Shown here piece by piece: positions 16,488 to 24,183 of a stretch of 37,051 nucleotides of DNA. A program made the translations under genes and the position numbers. Every line of letters begins with the position of its first letter. Within the stretch, counting starts at the first letter, position 1. Under the pieces are notes generated by a model. That model was not told the DNA's origin and did not search any database. It saw only the letters and a list, made by a program, of their open reading frames with translations. Source of the DNA: Levilactobacillus hammesii DSM 16381 (GTDB lineage Bacteria; Bacillota; Bacilli; Lactobacillales; Lactobacillaceae); assembly GCF_001434395.1 (NCBI RefSeq), contig NZ_AZFS01000060.1:82210-119260 (forward strand). The letters run 5' to 3'.

Positions 16488-17075
16488 GTGATAATTCGCG
16501 AGGCTCAACCGGCGGACGCTCCTCAGATAGCGCCGTTGATGAACTTGATCTACGATGAGATGGAATTGACAGACCTGGAAGACGTTCCCGAACCCGACTT
16601 ACTAAAGGCCATTACGGCGGCGTACCGCACTCGGACATACTTGTCTGGGGCGGCCACCACGGTAGTGGCCGAGGCCAATGGCCAAGTCGTGGGGGTGGCA
16701 TTCGGCTATCCCGGAGAACGAGAAGATGCTGTAGACGATGTCTTTGCGCAGATTACTGCCAAGAGTGCGGCGTTTGATGTCCCATTTGAGGCCCAGTCGG
16801 AGACGGCCAAGGGTGAGTGGTACCTGGACTCACTGGCTGTGTCGCCTGATCACCAAGGAAAGGGGATTGGGCATCAGCTATTGCGGGCTTTACCGTACTA
16901 TGCACGACGGGATAATCAAGCCGTCATCGGTCTAAACGTTGACCTGGAAAACCCAGCAGCTATGCGGCTCTATGAACGCATGGGCTACGAGGTATCGGGG
17001 AAACAAATGATTGGTGACCATCACTATTATCACATGCAACTAGAGATTGGCCAGCGTGCCAAAGTTGCAAACTAA
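16488..17075 (+). CDS. GNAT family N-acetyltransferase
   Basis: A 195-residue acetyl-CoA-dependent acetyltransferase. The N-terminus MIIREAQPADAPQIAPLMN is the usual first strand and helix. GEWYLDSLAVSPDHQGKGIGHQLLRALPYYARR is motif A with the Q-G-K-G-I-G acetyl-CoA loop. GLNVDLENPAAMRLYERMGYEVSG is motif B. The substrate cannot be inferred. The start is GTG at 16488, set by TGGAGG. It has its own promoter and its own terminator (17091), so it is a single-gene unit. Confidence 0.9.
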   Translation: MIIREAQPADAPQIAPLMNLIYDEMELTDLEDVPEPDLLKAITAAYRTRTYLSGAATTVVAEANGQVVGVAFGYPGEREDAVDDVFAQITAKSAAFDVPFEAQSETAKGEWYLDSLAVSPDHQGKGIGHQLLRALPYYARRDNQAVIGLNVDLENPAAMRLYERMGYEVSGKQMIGDHHYYHMQLEIGQRAKVAN

Positions 17076-17090
17076 ATTGAACTTTGTGGA

Positions 17091-17121
17091 AGAGACCGGG
17101 GCAGATGTTCCGGTCTCTTTG
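17091..17121 (+). terminator. Terminator of the GNAT gene at 16488
   Basis: AGAGACCGG (17091-17099) pairs perfectly with CCGGTCTCT (17110-17118); the T-run is short. Confidence 0.75.
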
Positions 17122-17147
17122 AGTTCTGGTGTCCCGTGCAAACGCCG

Positions 17148-17176
17148 TTCATTTTTGAGAGAAACACTGGTATAAT
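17148..17176 (+). promoter_or_regulatory. Promoter of the unknown gene at 17300
   Basis: TTCATT (17148-17153), 17 nt, TATAAT (17171-17176). It implies a leader of about 115 nt before the ATG. Confidence 0.55.
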
Positions 17177-17299
17177 GTGGATTACTGATCATTAAGAAAA
17201 GCAATGAAGACCGGTTTCGCAACCTGCGATTGCTAAGGGAAGCGGAACCGTTGACCGGCAATAGGCCGCGATTAAACGAATTAAGAAGGAGTTTTACCG

Positions 17300-17707
17300 A
17301 TGAAGGACGATTTAAAACTGGGCGACGCTGAGTTTGGCAAGATGATGCTGGTACTCAAGCAGCCGGTGACACAAAAAAATCACAAGGAATTCAAGTTTTT
17401 AGACGGCACCGAGACGGGTGAGATGCAAGAGATTGCCCCCGATATCTGGGCAATGCCCGCCTACATGCAGGCGGACGATGACTTTACGATGTTCTTCCTG
17501 ACCACTCAGATCGAGTCCGGGGAAACGGTCATGGCGTTTGCCACCGGTGAGACCGCTGATGGCGATTTCCGGTTGAGCCAGCCCATGGTAACAGGAGCCG
17601 GACTTAACCTGCTGAATGAGCAGCAACCCGGTCGGGCTAAACGGGTACTGAAGTTTCTGAATGACATTTCTAAGGCTGATGAGGGGAACTGGCGGATGGT
17701 CGACTAG
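17300..17707 (+). CDS. Conserved-looking soluble protein of unknown function
   Basis: A 135-residue acidic protein with no membrane segment or signal peptide, starting MKDDLKLGDAEFGKMMLVLKQ. GAAGGAG precedes the ATG, and a consensus -10 and a terminator upstream mark it as a separate unit. The pattern of alternating strands (WAMPAYMQADDDFTMFFLTTQIESGETVMAFATGE) suggests a compact alpha/beta fold. I do not recognise the family and give no function. Confidence 0.75.
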   Translation: MKDDLKLGDAEFGKMMLVLKQPVTQKNHKEFKFLDGTETGEMQEIAPDIWAMPAYMQADDDFTMFFLTTQIESGETVMAFATGETADGDFRLSQPMVTGAGLNLLNEQQPGRAKRVLKFLNDISKADEGNWRMVD

Positions 17708-17786
17708 GCACCATCATAACCTGAATGTCGATAATCGGCTGACCTGTCAATGTCAGCAATGACTAACCCGGTGAGAATGATTCTTC

Positions 17787-17816
17787 TTGACAAGGGTCGG
17801 GCGGGCACCGTATACT
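17787..17816 (+). promoter_or_regulatory. Promoter of the uracil permease leader
   Basis: TTGACA (17787-17792), 18 nt, TATACT (17811-17816). The RNA would start just before the PyrR-binding hairpin. Confidence 0.7.
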
Positions 17817-17831
17817 TAATAAAATTTAGTT

Positions 17832-17931
17832 CCTTTAACATCGTCCCGTGAGGCGGTGAAGGGTTCGACTTCCGGCGATAGCTGGGTAAACTGGGCGAGC
17901 ACGCTTCCTTACGGGACGGGCGCGCCTTTTT
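17832..17931 (+). promoter_or_regulatory. PyrR-binding attenuator leader
   Basis: CCTTTAA...TCCCGTGAGGC...GAAGGG (17832-17863) matches the PyrR binding hairpin, whose loop consensus is UCCNGNGAGGY. A downstream hairpin (about 17893-17926) ends in TTTTT. The segment CGTCCCGT can alternatively pair with ACGGGACG near 17911-17918, giving the competing antiterminator. When UMP is plentiful, PyrR should bind the first hairpin and allow termination. This identifies the downstream permease as a pyrimidine transporter. Confidence 0.85.
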
Positions 17932-17961
17932 CTATACATTCTGAACTGGAGGTCATGTGGT

Positions 17962-19233
17962 ATGAAAGAACCCTCGCGTTATCGCAATCCTGATGCGTTG
18001 ATTGATATTTGGGAACGTCCAAGTTGGGGTCAGTGGTTTGGCTTATCATTGCAGCATTTATTTTCCATGTTTGGTTCTACCGTTTTGGTTCCCATTCTCG
18101 TCGGTTTAAATCCCGGCATTGCCCTCTTTAGCTCAGGGGTCGGCACGCTGATGTATATTTTGATTACCCGCGGTAAAATTCCGGCCTATATGGGATCGAG
18201 TTTTTCCTTTATCGTGCCCATGGTAGCCCTGATGAAGACGACCGGTTACCCGGGGATTGCACAAGGAACCATGGCCGTGGGGCTGGTGTACCTGATTGTG
18301 GCGGTTGTGGTGGCCTTGGTGGGTTCGGATTGGATCAACAAGGTCTTGCCCCCCATTGTGGTGGGGCCGATGATCATGGTCATCGGGTTGTCACTGGCGG
18401 GGAGTGCGGCACAGAAGGCAACGGTGGACAGCCAAGGGACGTATCACTGGCAGTTCTTCCTGGTGGCGATGGTGACCCTGTTGTTGACGGTGGCATTTAA
18501 CCTGTATTTGAAAGGTTTTCTAGCGCTGATCCCCATTCTCATGGGGATTGTATTTGGCTACATAGTGGGGGCACTGGCGGGGCTGGTCAATTTTAAGCCA
18601 GTCATGGAAGCCGCGTGGTTTCAGCTGCCTAACTTCGAGTTTCCGGGGGTCAGCTACCCGCTTCACTTTTACTGGGGTGCCGTGCTCAGTCTGGCGCCCA
18701 TTGCATTCGTCACGATGACCGAACACATCGGGCACATTACGGTTCTCAATGAACTGACCCACCGAAACTTCTTCGAAGACCCAGGGTTGCACCATACCTT
18801 AGCCGGGGATGGGTTGGCTTCAATCGTTGCCAGTCTGGTAGGGGGCCCGCCCGTCACCTCTTACGGTGAAAACGTGGGAGTGCTGGCCATCACGCGGGTT
18901 CACAGTGTCTATGTGCTGATTGGTGCGGCCGTCTTCGCCGTCATCTTCAGTTTTGTGGGCAAGCTGAGTGCCCTGATTGAAAGTATCCCGAATCCGGTTA
19001 TCGGTGGGATCAGTTTTCTCCTGTTTGGGGTGATTGCCTCCAGCGGGATGCGTATCCTGATCGAAAAGCACGTGGACTTCAACAAGCGGCGCAACCTGAT
19101 GATTGCCTCGTCAATTCTGGTCATTGGGATCGGGAACGCCTACCTCAAATTGGGCCAATATGAATTTTCAGGTCTAGCCGTTGCGGCCGTGTTAGGGATT
19201 GCCTTGAATCTGATTCTCCCCAAAGACGTTTAG
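17962..19233 (+). CDS. pyrP: Uracil permease (NCS2 family)
   Basis: A 423-residue inner-membrane protein of the nucleobase-cation symporter-2 family with about 14 membrane segments. Marks are GLSLQHLFSMFGSTVLVPILVGLNPGIALFSSGVGTLMY at the start, PAYMGSSFSFIVP, FVTMTEHIGHITVLNEL with the substrate-binding Glu-His, and GGPPVTSYGENVGVLAITRV. The family also has xanthine and urate members. The TxEHIGH motif and the PyrR-type leader point to uracil. GGAGG precedes the ATG at 17962. It is a single-gene unit with a terminator at 19254. Confidence 0.93.
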   Translation: MKEPSRYRNPDALIDIWERPSWGQWFGLSLQHLFSMFGSTVLVPILVGLNPGIALFSSGVGTLMYILITRGKIPAYMGSSFSFIVPMVALMKTTGYPGIAQGTMAVGLVYLIVAVVVALVGSDWINKVLPPIVVGPMIMVIGLSLAGSAAQKATVDSQGTYHWQFFLVAMVTLLLTVAFNLYLKGFLALIPILMGIVFGYIVGALAGLVNFKPVMEAAWFQLPNFEFPGVSYPLHFYWGAVLSLAPIAFVTMTEHIGHITVLNELTHRNFFEDPGLHHTLAGDGLASIVASLVGGPPVTSYGENVGVLAITRVHSVYVLIGAAVFAVIFSFVGKLSALIESIPNPVIGGISFLLFGVIASSGMRILIEKHVDFNKRRNLMIASSILVIGIGNAYLKLGQYEFSGLAVAAVLGIALNLILPKDV

Positions 19234-19253
19234 TTTAAATAAAATGCCAAAAA

Positions 19254-19290
19254 ACGTTACTGACGACCTTTGCGCCAGTAACGCTTTTTT
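19254..19290 (+). terminator. Terminator of pyrP
   Basis: CGTTACTG (19255-19262) pairs with CAGTAACG (19276-19283), followed by C and six T. Confidence 0.9.
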
Positions 19291-19319
19291 AGATAACAGG
19301 ATATTTTCAGTTATAGGTT

Positions 19320-19520
19320 GTTTCGGATATCTCGCGGCTGGGCTCAAATCTTCCTCACTCATGGTTATATAAAATAAAATAGTAATAATACCATTTAAAC
19401 AACGTTCATGCTGGCGTCAGGGCCAAGTGCTAACGTAACCGGAGGAGGCTAGAGATGCAGGTGGTCCCCACAGCAGCCGGAATCTCTGGCAGCCGCAGGT
19501 GGTCGGTAAAAATACTTTAG
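19320..19520 (+). repeat. Structured repeat element, copy 3 (decayed)
   Basis: GGCTGGGCTCAAATCTTCCTC followed by ACTCATGGTTATAT is a mutated form of the 3' arm and TTACGGC box of copy 2. ACCGGAGGAGGCTAGAGATG and CCCCACAGCAGCCGGAATCTCTGGCAGCCGC follow. The closing stem still pairs (19448-19456 with 19482-19490, one G-T). The hairpin domain of about 140 nt that separates these boxes in copies 2 and 4 is missing, as is the 5' arm. It is a remnant, or a minimal form of the element. Confidence 0.65.
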
Positions 19521-19538
19521 TGGGTCCGTGGATGCCAG

Positions 19539-19874
19539 TTAGCCGCCGATGCTGAAGTAGCGGATGACCGCCATCGCCATAATCCCCACGACCACCACCA
19601 TGAGGAGACTCTTGGTGAGCACGCCGGCAATGGTAGCTGGGATGGCCGCTAAGCAATTGGCCACGTTCAGTGTCGCCAGATGCCCCGGATTGGCCACAAA
19701 GAGACTCTGACAGCATAGCGCCGTCATAATCGTAATCGGCACGAAGGTGAGAAAGTCAATCAGCCAGGCAGGCATGTTGACCTGTTTGACGAAGGCAAAG
19801 GGTAACACCCGCGAGGCCAGGGTGATCACACCACACCCTAAGATAGCCCACAATTCAGTTAGACTCATCGACAT
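19539..19874 (-). CDS. azlD: AzlD-type branched-chain amino acid exporter subunit
   Basis: A 111-residue hydrophobic protein with four membrane segments, the small subunit of the AzlCD exporter (AzlD family: LGCGVITLASRVLPFAF near the start, then PITIMTALC and ATIAGVLTKSLLMVVVVGIMAM). The ATG at 19874 is chosen over an in-frame ATG at 19901 because GGAGATGAAG fits it and the overlap with azlC is then only 10 nt, which suggests coupled translation. Substrates such as leucine analogues or other branched-chain amino acids are known for the family; nothing here narrows that. Confidence 0.88.
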   Translation of the reverse strand: MSMSLTELWAILGCGVITLASRVLPFAFVKQVNMPAWLIDFLTFVPITIMTALCCQSLFVANPGHLATLNVANCLAAIPATIAGVLTKSLLMVVVVGIMAMAVIRYFSIGG

Positions 19875-20569
19875 TTCTTCATCTCCATTCCAAAGAGGCA
19901 ACCCGCCACCGTGGCAACGAGGAGGGCAAAGTTTTGACTCATGAGGCCAATCATGAAGTAGTAGACAATGGCCACAAAGATCATGACCATTAACTGCAAG
20001 GGCAGGCCCAGGTGCCGGTCACTGATCAGCTGTAGGTAGACCAGGCCGATAAACATGGCGGTCAAGGCAAAGTCAAAGCCAAACCGGGTGGGGTCTGCAA
20101 TCATGCCACCGAGGATGGCCCCGACGATCGTAGCAACGCCCCAGACCAAATAGGCGACGAGGTTTGCCGCGGATTGCCAGGCAAAGCTGAGTTTACCGTT
20201 GGTCTTGTTTTGCTTATTCATGGCCAGGGCAAAGGTTTCATCCGTGACCAGCGTGCCAATCAGTAGATTTTTAAAAAGCGATTCGTGCCGAAAATACTGC
20301 GCGAGGCTGGTACTCATCAGGATCATCCGTGAGTTGACCAGAAAAGTTGAAATAAAAATCCCGGACAGGGGATCATGTAATAAGAGCATACTGGTGATGA
20401 TGAACTGCGCGGAACCAGCGTAAACGATGAAGGACATACCGGCCACGACCAGTAAACTCAGGTGACTGGTGTGCGCGACGATACCAAATGCTAATCCAAC
20501 GCCAATGTAGCCAAAGACGGTCGGTAACACATCGCGGACGCCGGTCCTAAAGGTGAGTGATGGACTCAT
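19865..20569 (-). CDS. azlC: AzlC-type branched-chain amino acid exporter subunit
   Basis: A 234-residue membrane protein of the AzlC/YgaZ family. Marks are FRTGVRDVLPTVFGYIGVGLAFGIVA at the start, MSFIVYAGSAQFI, STFLVNSRMILMSTSLAQYF and GTLVTDETFALA. It forms the large subunit of a two-part exporter with the overlapping azlD. The start is the ATG at 20569 preceded by GAGAGGAAG; an in-frame ATG at 20587 has no site. The 370 nt upstream to the gene at 20957 hold the promoter region, but I see no clear -35/-10 pair on this strand. Confidence 0.9.
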   Translation of the reverse strand: MSPSLTFRTGVRDVLPTVFGYIGVGLAFGIVAHTSHLSLLVVAGMSFIVYAGSAQFIITSMLLLHDPLSGIFISTFLVNSRMILMSTSLAQYFRHESLFKNLLIGTLVTDETFALAMNKQNKTNGKLSFAWQSAANLVAYLVWGVATIVGAILGGMIADPTRFGFDFALTAMFIGLVYLQLISDRHLGLPLQLMVMIFVAIVYYFMIGLMSQNFALLVATVAGCLFGMEMKKCR

Positions 20570-20894
20570 AGACAGACTTCCTCTCATGAAAAATTAATGA
20601 AGTTAATTTCCAGTTTATCGCTAACTGGAACGAAGGTAAACCGGTAATCTTAATTGTTTGACGGGAAATTAGTTGGTTGCCGAAAACAGATGGGTTTAAA
20701 CGCTCAGAATGGTTATCACCGGACGGCATAATGGCTGGCCTAAAAGTTGTCAGTACCTAAAAATTAACTCAAAAAAGCCCCAATCAATTTCAACTGAACC
20801 CCGGTGTGGCGGGGATTAATGGCCTTAAATTTGGACTAGTCCATTTTGCAATCTAAATGTAAAATTTCTGTGAAAAATACTTCAGCCAAAGGGG

Positions 20895-20923
20895 TTGCTT
20901 TTTGTGGATGGCGGTTGTATGAT
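20895..20923 (+). promoter_or_regulatory. Promoter of the short MerR-like gene
   Basis: TTGCTT (20895-20900), 17 nt, TATGAT (20918-20923), about 35 nt before the ATG. Confidence 0.55.
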
Positions 20924-20956
20924 ACTCTCATTAACAAAGAAGAAAGCGGGGTAAAG

Positions 20957-21196
20957 ATGATGAAGATGAACTTAACTGAACTGGCAAAGGCGGCTAATGT
21001 TGATGCCGGTCGGATTGACGAATACGTTAAGCATGGCTTACTAGGAGTTGACCATTCTGCGACGGAATTCGATGATTCGGATCTCTACTGGATCGACATG
21101 ATTCAGTGTTTTCAGGATAACGGGACGTCTTTAGATGACTTATCCGGATTGTTACCACGATGCCGGAAGGGTCAATCTCGACTCATGCAAGTTTAG
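20957..21196 (+). CDS. Short MerR-like helix-turn-helix protein
   Basis: A 79-residue protein whose length covers only a MerR-type winged helix: MNLTELAKAANVDAGRIDEYVKHGLLG, then SDLYWIDMIQCFQDNGTSLDDLSGLL, the usual second helical part. No effector domain follows. It is either a minimal regulator or the remains of a longer one; the stop is followed within 30 nt by an intact terminator, which favours a real short gene. The ATG at 20957 follows AAAGCGGGG. A separate full MerR regulator lies at 23740. Confidence 0.7.
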   Translation: MMKMNLTELAKAANVDAGRIDEYVKHGLLGVDHSATEFDDSDLYWIDMIQCFQDNGTSLDDLSGLLPRCRKGQSRLMQV

Positions 21197-21222
21197 TAAC
21201 GAAAGTGTAAATATGGTTCCAG

Positions 21223-21260
21223 ATAACGCCGTGCGGTTGAGCTGCAGGCGTTATTTTTTT
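21223..21260 (+). terminator. Terminator of the short MerR-like gene
   Basis: ATAACGCC (21223-21230) pairs with GGCGTTAT (21247-21254), followed by a T-run. Confidence 0.88.
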
Positions 21261-21264
21261 GCGC

Positions 21265-21298
21265 AAAAAAAGACGATCACCATTGGTCGTGATCGTCT
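21265..21298 (-). terminator. Terminator of the DHA2 pump/DUF4811 operon
   Basis: GACGATCAC and GTGATCGTC form a perfect stem (21271-21298), and the A-run at 21265-21271 is the U-tract on the minus strand. It meets the + strand terminator at 21223 tail to tail. Confidence 0.88.
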
Positions 21299-21311
21299 TC
21301 AAGCTTGATAT

Positions 21312-22037
21312 TTATTCAGCTTTAACTTGCTTGATGAGTTGTTGCATAGCTTTGGCCTGGTAAGCGGCCGCAGCTTCTTGTGTGAGCTTCTTCTGTTCTG
21401 CTGAGGACATCGTTGGATTCTTGGTCATAGCGGCCATGACCAGCTGTTTAACGTAAGCCGTGGCAGCCGTCTTTTGCTTGGCCTTGAAGGCCTTGGAGCT
21501 GGCCATCTTTTGCAGTTTCTTCGCTTGGCTGGCACTCAAGACGGTCCAGTTCTTGTTGATATAGATGGTATTGGTTTCCTTAACGTATTGGTGACCGTTG
21601 CCGGAAAGGCCAAACCAGAAGCTATACTTATTGTTCTTGTATTCACGGTAGACCTTCTTGGTCACGATGCGATTGGCACCGGTCGTGCGTTTCACCACGT
21701 TGGTTGTGGTCACTTTAGCCTTGGTATGACTGGTCTTCTTGGCCGTGGCACTGGTCTTGTACACGTAAACCTGGTGCTTATTTGCCGTCCCAATCGACTG
21801 GTAGAGCATCATCGGCATCTGCTTAGAGGGAGAAGCCGAGTAGATCTTCTGGGTCGAGGTGGTGGTGACGTTGTGCAAACCGTAATGGTCATGGTCGTTC
21901 TTGACCATGAAGAAGATACTGGTCAAGAGGCCGATGATGGCTAGAATAGTCAGGCTATTCGCGAGTACCCGGTTGGACAGGTACACGTAGAAAACGAAAG
22001 CGAGAACCGCACAGATAACTAATGTAATGACAATCAC
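21312..22037 (-). CDS. DUF4811 membrane protein linked to the drug pump
   Basis: A 241-residue protein with two N-terminal membrane segments (about 2-19 and 26-45), then an extracellular lysine- and alanine-rich region. The DUF4811 region includes KYSFWFGLSGNGHQYVKETNTIYINKNWTVLS. The C-terminus is a charged helix (ASKAFKAKQKTAATAYVKQ, AAAAYQAKAMQQLIKQVKAE). In lactobacilli this family stands beside DHA2 drug pumps, as here, where its start overlaps the pump stop codon (ATGA), so the two are translated together. Its role is unknown; an accessory part of the pump is an inference. Confidence 0.85.
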   Translation of the reverse strand: MIVITLVICAVLAFVFYVYLSNRVLANSLTILAIIGLLTSIFFMVKNDHDHYGLHNVTTTSTQKIYSASPSKQMPMMLYQSIGTANKHQVYVYKTSATAKKTSHTKAKVTTTNVVKRTTGANRIVTKKVYREYKNNKYSFWFGLSGNGHQYVKETNTIYINKNWTVLSASQAKKLQKMASSKAFKAKQKTAATAYVKQLVMAAMTKNPTMSSAEQKKLTQEAAAAYQAKAMQQLIKQVKAE

Positions 22038-23521
22038 TTTGCGGCACCTCCTTTGATAGAATCTTCATCCGCCATGTGAACTGAGTGGGAGCCCTTTAGC
22101 TGGAAGGCCACAAACAGGGCAACCAGGCTGAAGCCAATCGCAATCCAGAAAGCAGCGTGATAACCATTAAGCGTCGCATCGATGGCCCGTGAAGCATAGC
22201 TCAACGGGTTCGTGGTCAGGACGTGCTTAGCAGGCATGCTGTTCTTCGTCACGTTGGTTAAGACACTCACCATGATGGCTGTCCCAACGGAGCTGGCGAC
22301 TTGCCGTTGCGTATTGTTGACGGCAGTCCCGTGAGAAATCATGTTCATTGGTAAGGCGTTCATCCCGGCAGTCGTTGCGGGCATCATAACCATGGCAATC
22401 CCGAACATCCGAATGGCGTAGAGAATCACGATGTATAAGGTAGAGGTGTCCTTAGTGATCCAGACGAAGGGTAAGGTCCCAATCGTCAAGAGAAACATCC
22501 CCATGATGGCCAGGTGCTTGGCCCCGAAACGGTCAAAGGCCCGACCCGTGATGGGACTCATAATCCCCATCATCAGGGCACCAGCTAACAGGGTTAACCC
22601 AGAATGAAAGGCGGACATCCCTTTAACCATTTGAAGGTAGAGGGGAATGACCATTTCAACCCCAACCATGGCCATGTTGACCACGGAGCTTAAAATAGCA
22701 GAAACGGTAAATTGTTTGGATTTGTAAACCCGGAAGTTCAGGAATGGATCGTCCATGACGAGTTGACGCCAGATGAATAGACCCACGAAGATAAACCCGA
22801 TGATCAAGGTTGATAAGACCTTGACGCTGCCCCAACCGTCGTCACCAACAGAGGAGAAACCGTATAGCATACTCCCAAATCCAATGGTGGAAAGGATGGC
22901 GGATAAGACATCCAAGGGCTCCTTGTGTGTTTCCAGCACGCTGCGCATCAACCAGAAGCTGGCTAAGATGACAACGGCCACGATAGGAATGATCATCCCA
23001 AAGAGGTCACGCCAAGTTAAATTGTCGATGACCCACCCAGAAAGGGTCGGGCCAATCGCTGGCGCCAGACCAATGACGATCCCGGCGAGTCCCATGGCTG
23101 TCCCCCGCTTGTTAGCGGGGAAGATAGTCAGCATCATGGTCTGGAGTAATGGCATCGAGACCCCGACACCCACGGCTTGGATCAACCGACCCGCCAATAA
23201 CATTGGAAAGTTAACGGCGGCCCAACACGTGATCGTTCCGATTAAGAACGTGGTCATGGCACTGATGTATAATACCTTGGAGCTGATCGTGTTCAGCAGC
23301 CAAGCACTAATGGGAATCATAATCCCATTGACTAACAGAAATCCCGTGGTCAACCATTGAACGGTTGAGGTCGAGACGTCAAAGGCCTTCATTAAAGTTG
23401 GAAAGGCCGTACTTAAGATGGTTTGGTTTAAAACGGTACAGAAAGTCCCAATCAATAAGAGTGCAACCAGGAGGTTCCGGTTGTAGGGCTTGCCGTTTGT
23501 ATCAACTGTTGCGTTTCCCAA
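22034..23521 (-). CDS. DHA2-family MFS multidrug exporter
   Basis: A 495-residue membrane protein with about 14 segments, of the drug-proton antiporter family 2 (LmrB/EmrB type). Marks are LLVALLLIGTFCTVLNQTILSTAFPTLMKAF and TVQWLTTGFLLVNGIMIP at the start, GRLIQAVGVGVSMPLLQTMML in motif A/B, and GLAGIVIGLAPAIGPTLSGWVIDNLTWRDLF as motif C. The start is TTG at 23521, placed by GAGGG 7 nt before it; the in-frame product fits the usual N-terminus. It heads an operon with DUF4811 and is transcribed away from the MerR regulator at 23740 from a shared control region. Confidence 0.92.
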   Translation of the reverse strand: MGNATVDTNGKPYNRNLLVALLLIGTFCTVLNQTILSTAFPTLMKAFDVSTSTVQWLTTGFLLVNGIMIPISAWLLNTISSKVLYISAMTTFLIGTITCWAAVNFPMLLAGRLIQAVGVGVSMPLLQTMMLTIFPANKRGTAMGLAGIVIGLAPAIGPTLSGWVIDNLTWRDLFGMIIPIVAVVILASFWLMRSVLETHKEPLDVLSAILSTIGFGSMLYGFSSVGDDGWGSVKVLSTLIIGFIFVGLFIWRQLVMDDPFLNFRVYKSKQFTVSAILSSVVNMAMVGVEMVIPLYLQMVKGMSAFHSGLTLLAGALMMGIMSPITGRAFDRFGAKHLAIMGMFLLTIGTLPFVWITKDTSTLYIVILYAIRMFGIAMVMMPATTAGMNALPMNMISHGTAVNNTQRQVASSVGTAIMVSVLTNVTKNSMPAKHVLTTNPLSYASRAIDATLNGYHAAFWIAIGFSLVALFVAFQLKGSHSVHMADEDSIKGGAAK

Positions 23522-23559
23522 TGTAATTCCCTCTTTTTTCTAAAATTAATTATGGAATC

Positions 23560-23621
23560 ACTATACGCAGAATGAACTAATTTGTCAACTAGCTTGACAA
23601 CCTTTTTAGATTATATATACT
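23560..23621. promoter_or_regulatory. Divergent promoters sharing one inverted repeat
   Basis: TTGTCAA (23582-23588), CTAGC, TTGACAA (23594-23600) is a perfect 7-bp inverted repeat. Its right arm is the -35 of the + strand promoter (TTGACA, 16 nt, TATACT at 23616-23621) for the MerR gene. Its left arm is the -35 of the minus strand promoter (TTGACA, 17 nt, TATAGT, rc of 23560-23565) for the pump. A protein bound to the repeat would cover both -35 boxes. Confidence 0.8.
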
Positions 23622-23739
23622 AGTTGGAGAAAAGTGAACAACACTTTTAAATTTCTTAACAAATTTCACAAACGCTTTCATTGTATTTAAACGGGCATTT
23701 TCAAAAATTACTAGATTTATGGGAAGCAGGTGATTTGGG

Positions 23740-24183
23740 ATGAATCATGATGAAACAGAATTAATAAAAAAATTTCCAGTGGAGCATCTGATACTCGGTA
23801 TCGGCGACGTGGCGGAGGCAACTGGTGTCTCGCAGAGTCAGCTGCGGTACTGGGAACGCAAGGGCTATATTCAGAGTCAGGCGGTTGAAGATCGCAAAAA
23901 TCGCAAATTTAGTTATAAAACGTTATTGAAGGTCCAACAAATCAAGACGTTACAAGATGAGGGCCTCACGTTGGTGGCCGCGGTCAAGCAGGCACAGCAA
24001 CGTGATGCGTTGTTTGACACGCTGAGATCCTTTGTGGACGCGCGGTTTGACCACGTCAGTCTGGCTGACGATACGCATATTCAGGTTAATATGGGCAAAT
24101 TCGATCCGGACCCCACTCAGGAGTTGATTGCGGAAAGAATTGACGGTGACTGGCGGTTTAAGCTGATTCCAGCGGGGAATTAG
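23740..24183 (+). CDS. MerR-family regulator of the adjacent drug pump
   Basis: A 147-residue regulator. Residues about 20-85 are a MerR winged helix (IGDVAEATGVSQSQLRYWERKGYIQSQAVEDRKNRKFSYKTLLKVQQIKTLQDEGLTLVAAVKQAQQ). The short C-terminal part has no cysteine, which argues against a metal sensor and for a drug or redox ligand. It lies divergent to the DHA2 pump with an inverted repeat between their promoters, so it probably controls both. The ATG at 23740 follows GCAGGTGA. A degenerate cre-like sequence (AAACGCTTTCA) lies at about 23670. Confidence 0.88.
   Translation: MNHDETELIKKFPVEHLILGIGDVAEATGVSQSQLRYWERKGYIQSQAVEDRKNRKFSYKTLLKVQQIKTLQDEGLTLVAAVKQAQQRDALFDTLRSFVDARFDHVSLADDTHIQVNMGKFDPDPTQELIAERIDGDWRFKLIPAGN

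Noticed and set aside
17832..17931. Purine riboswitch before the NCS2 permease
   Set aside because: The leader matches the PyrR-binding hairpin (UCCNGNGAGGY flanked by CCTT/GAAGG) and lacks the purine aptamer core.
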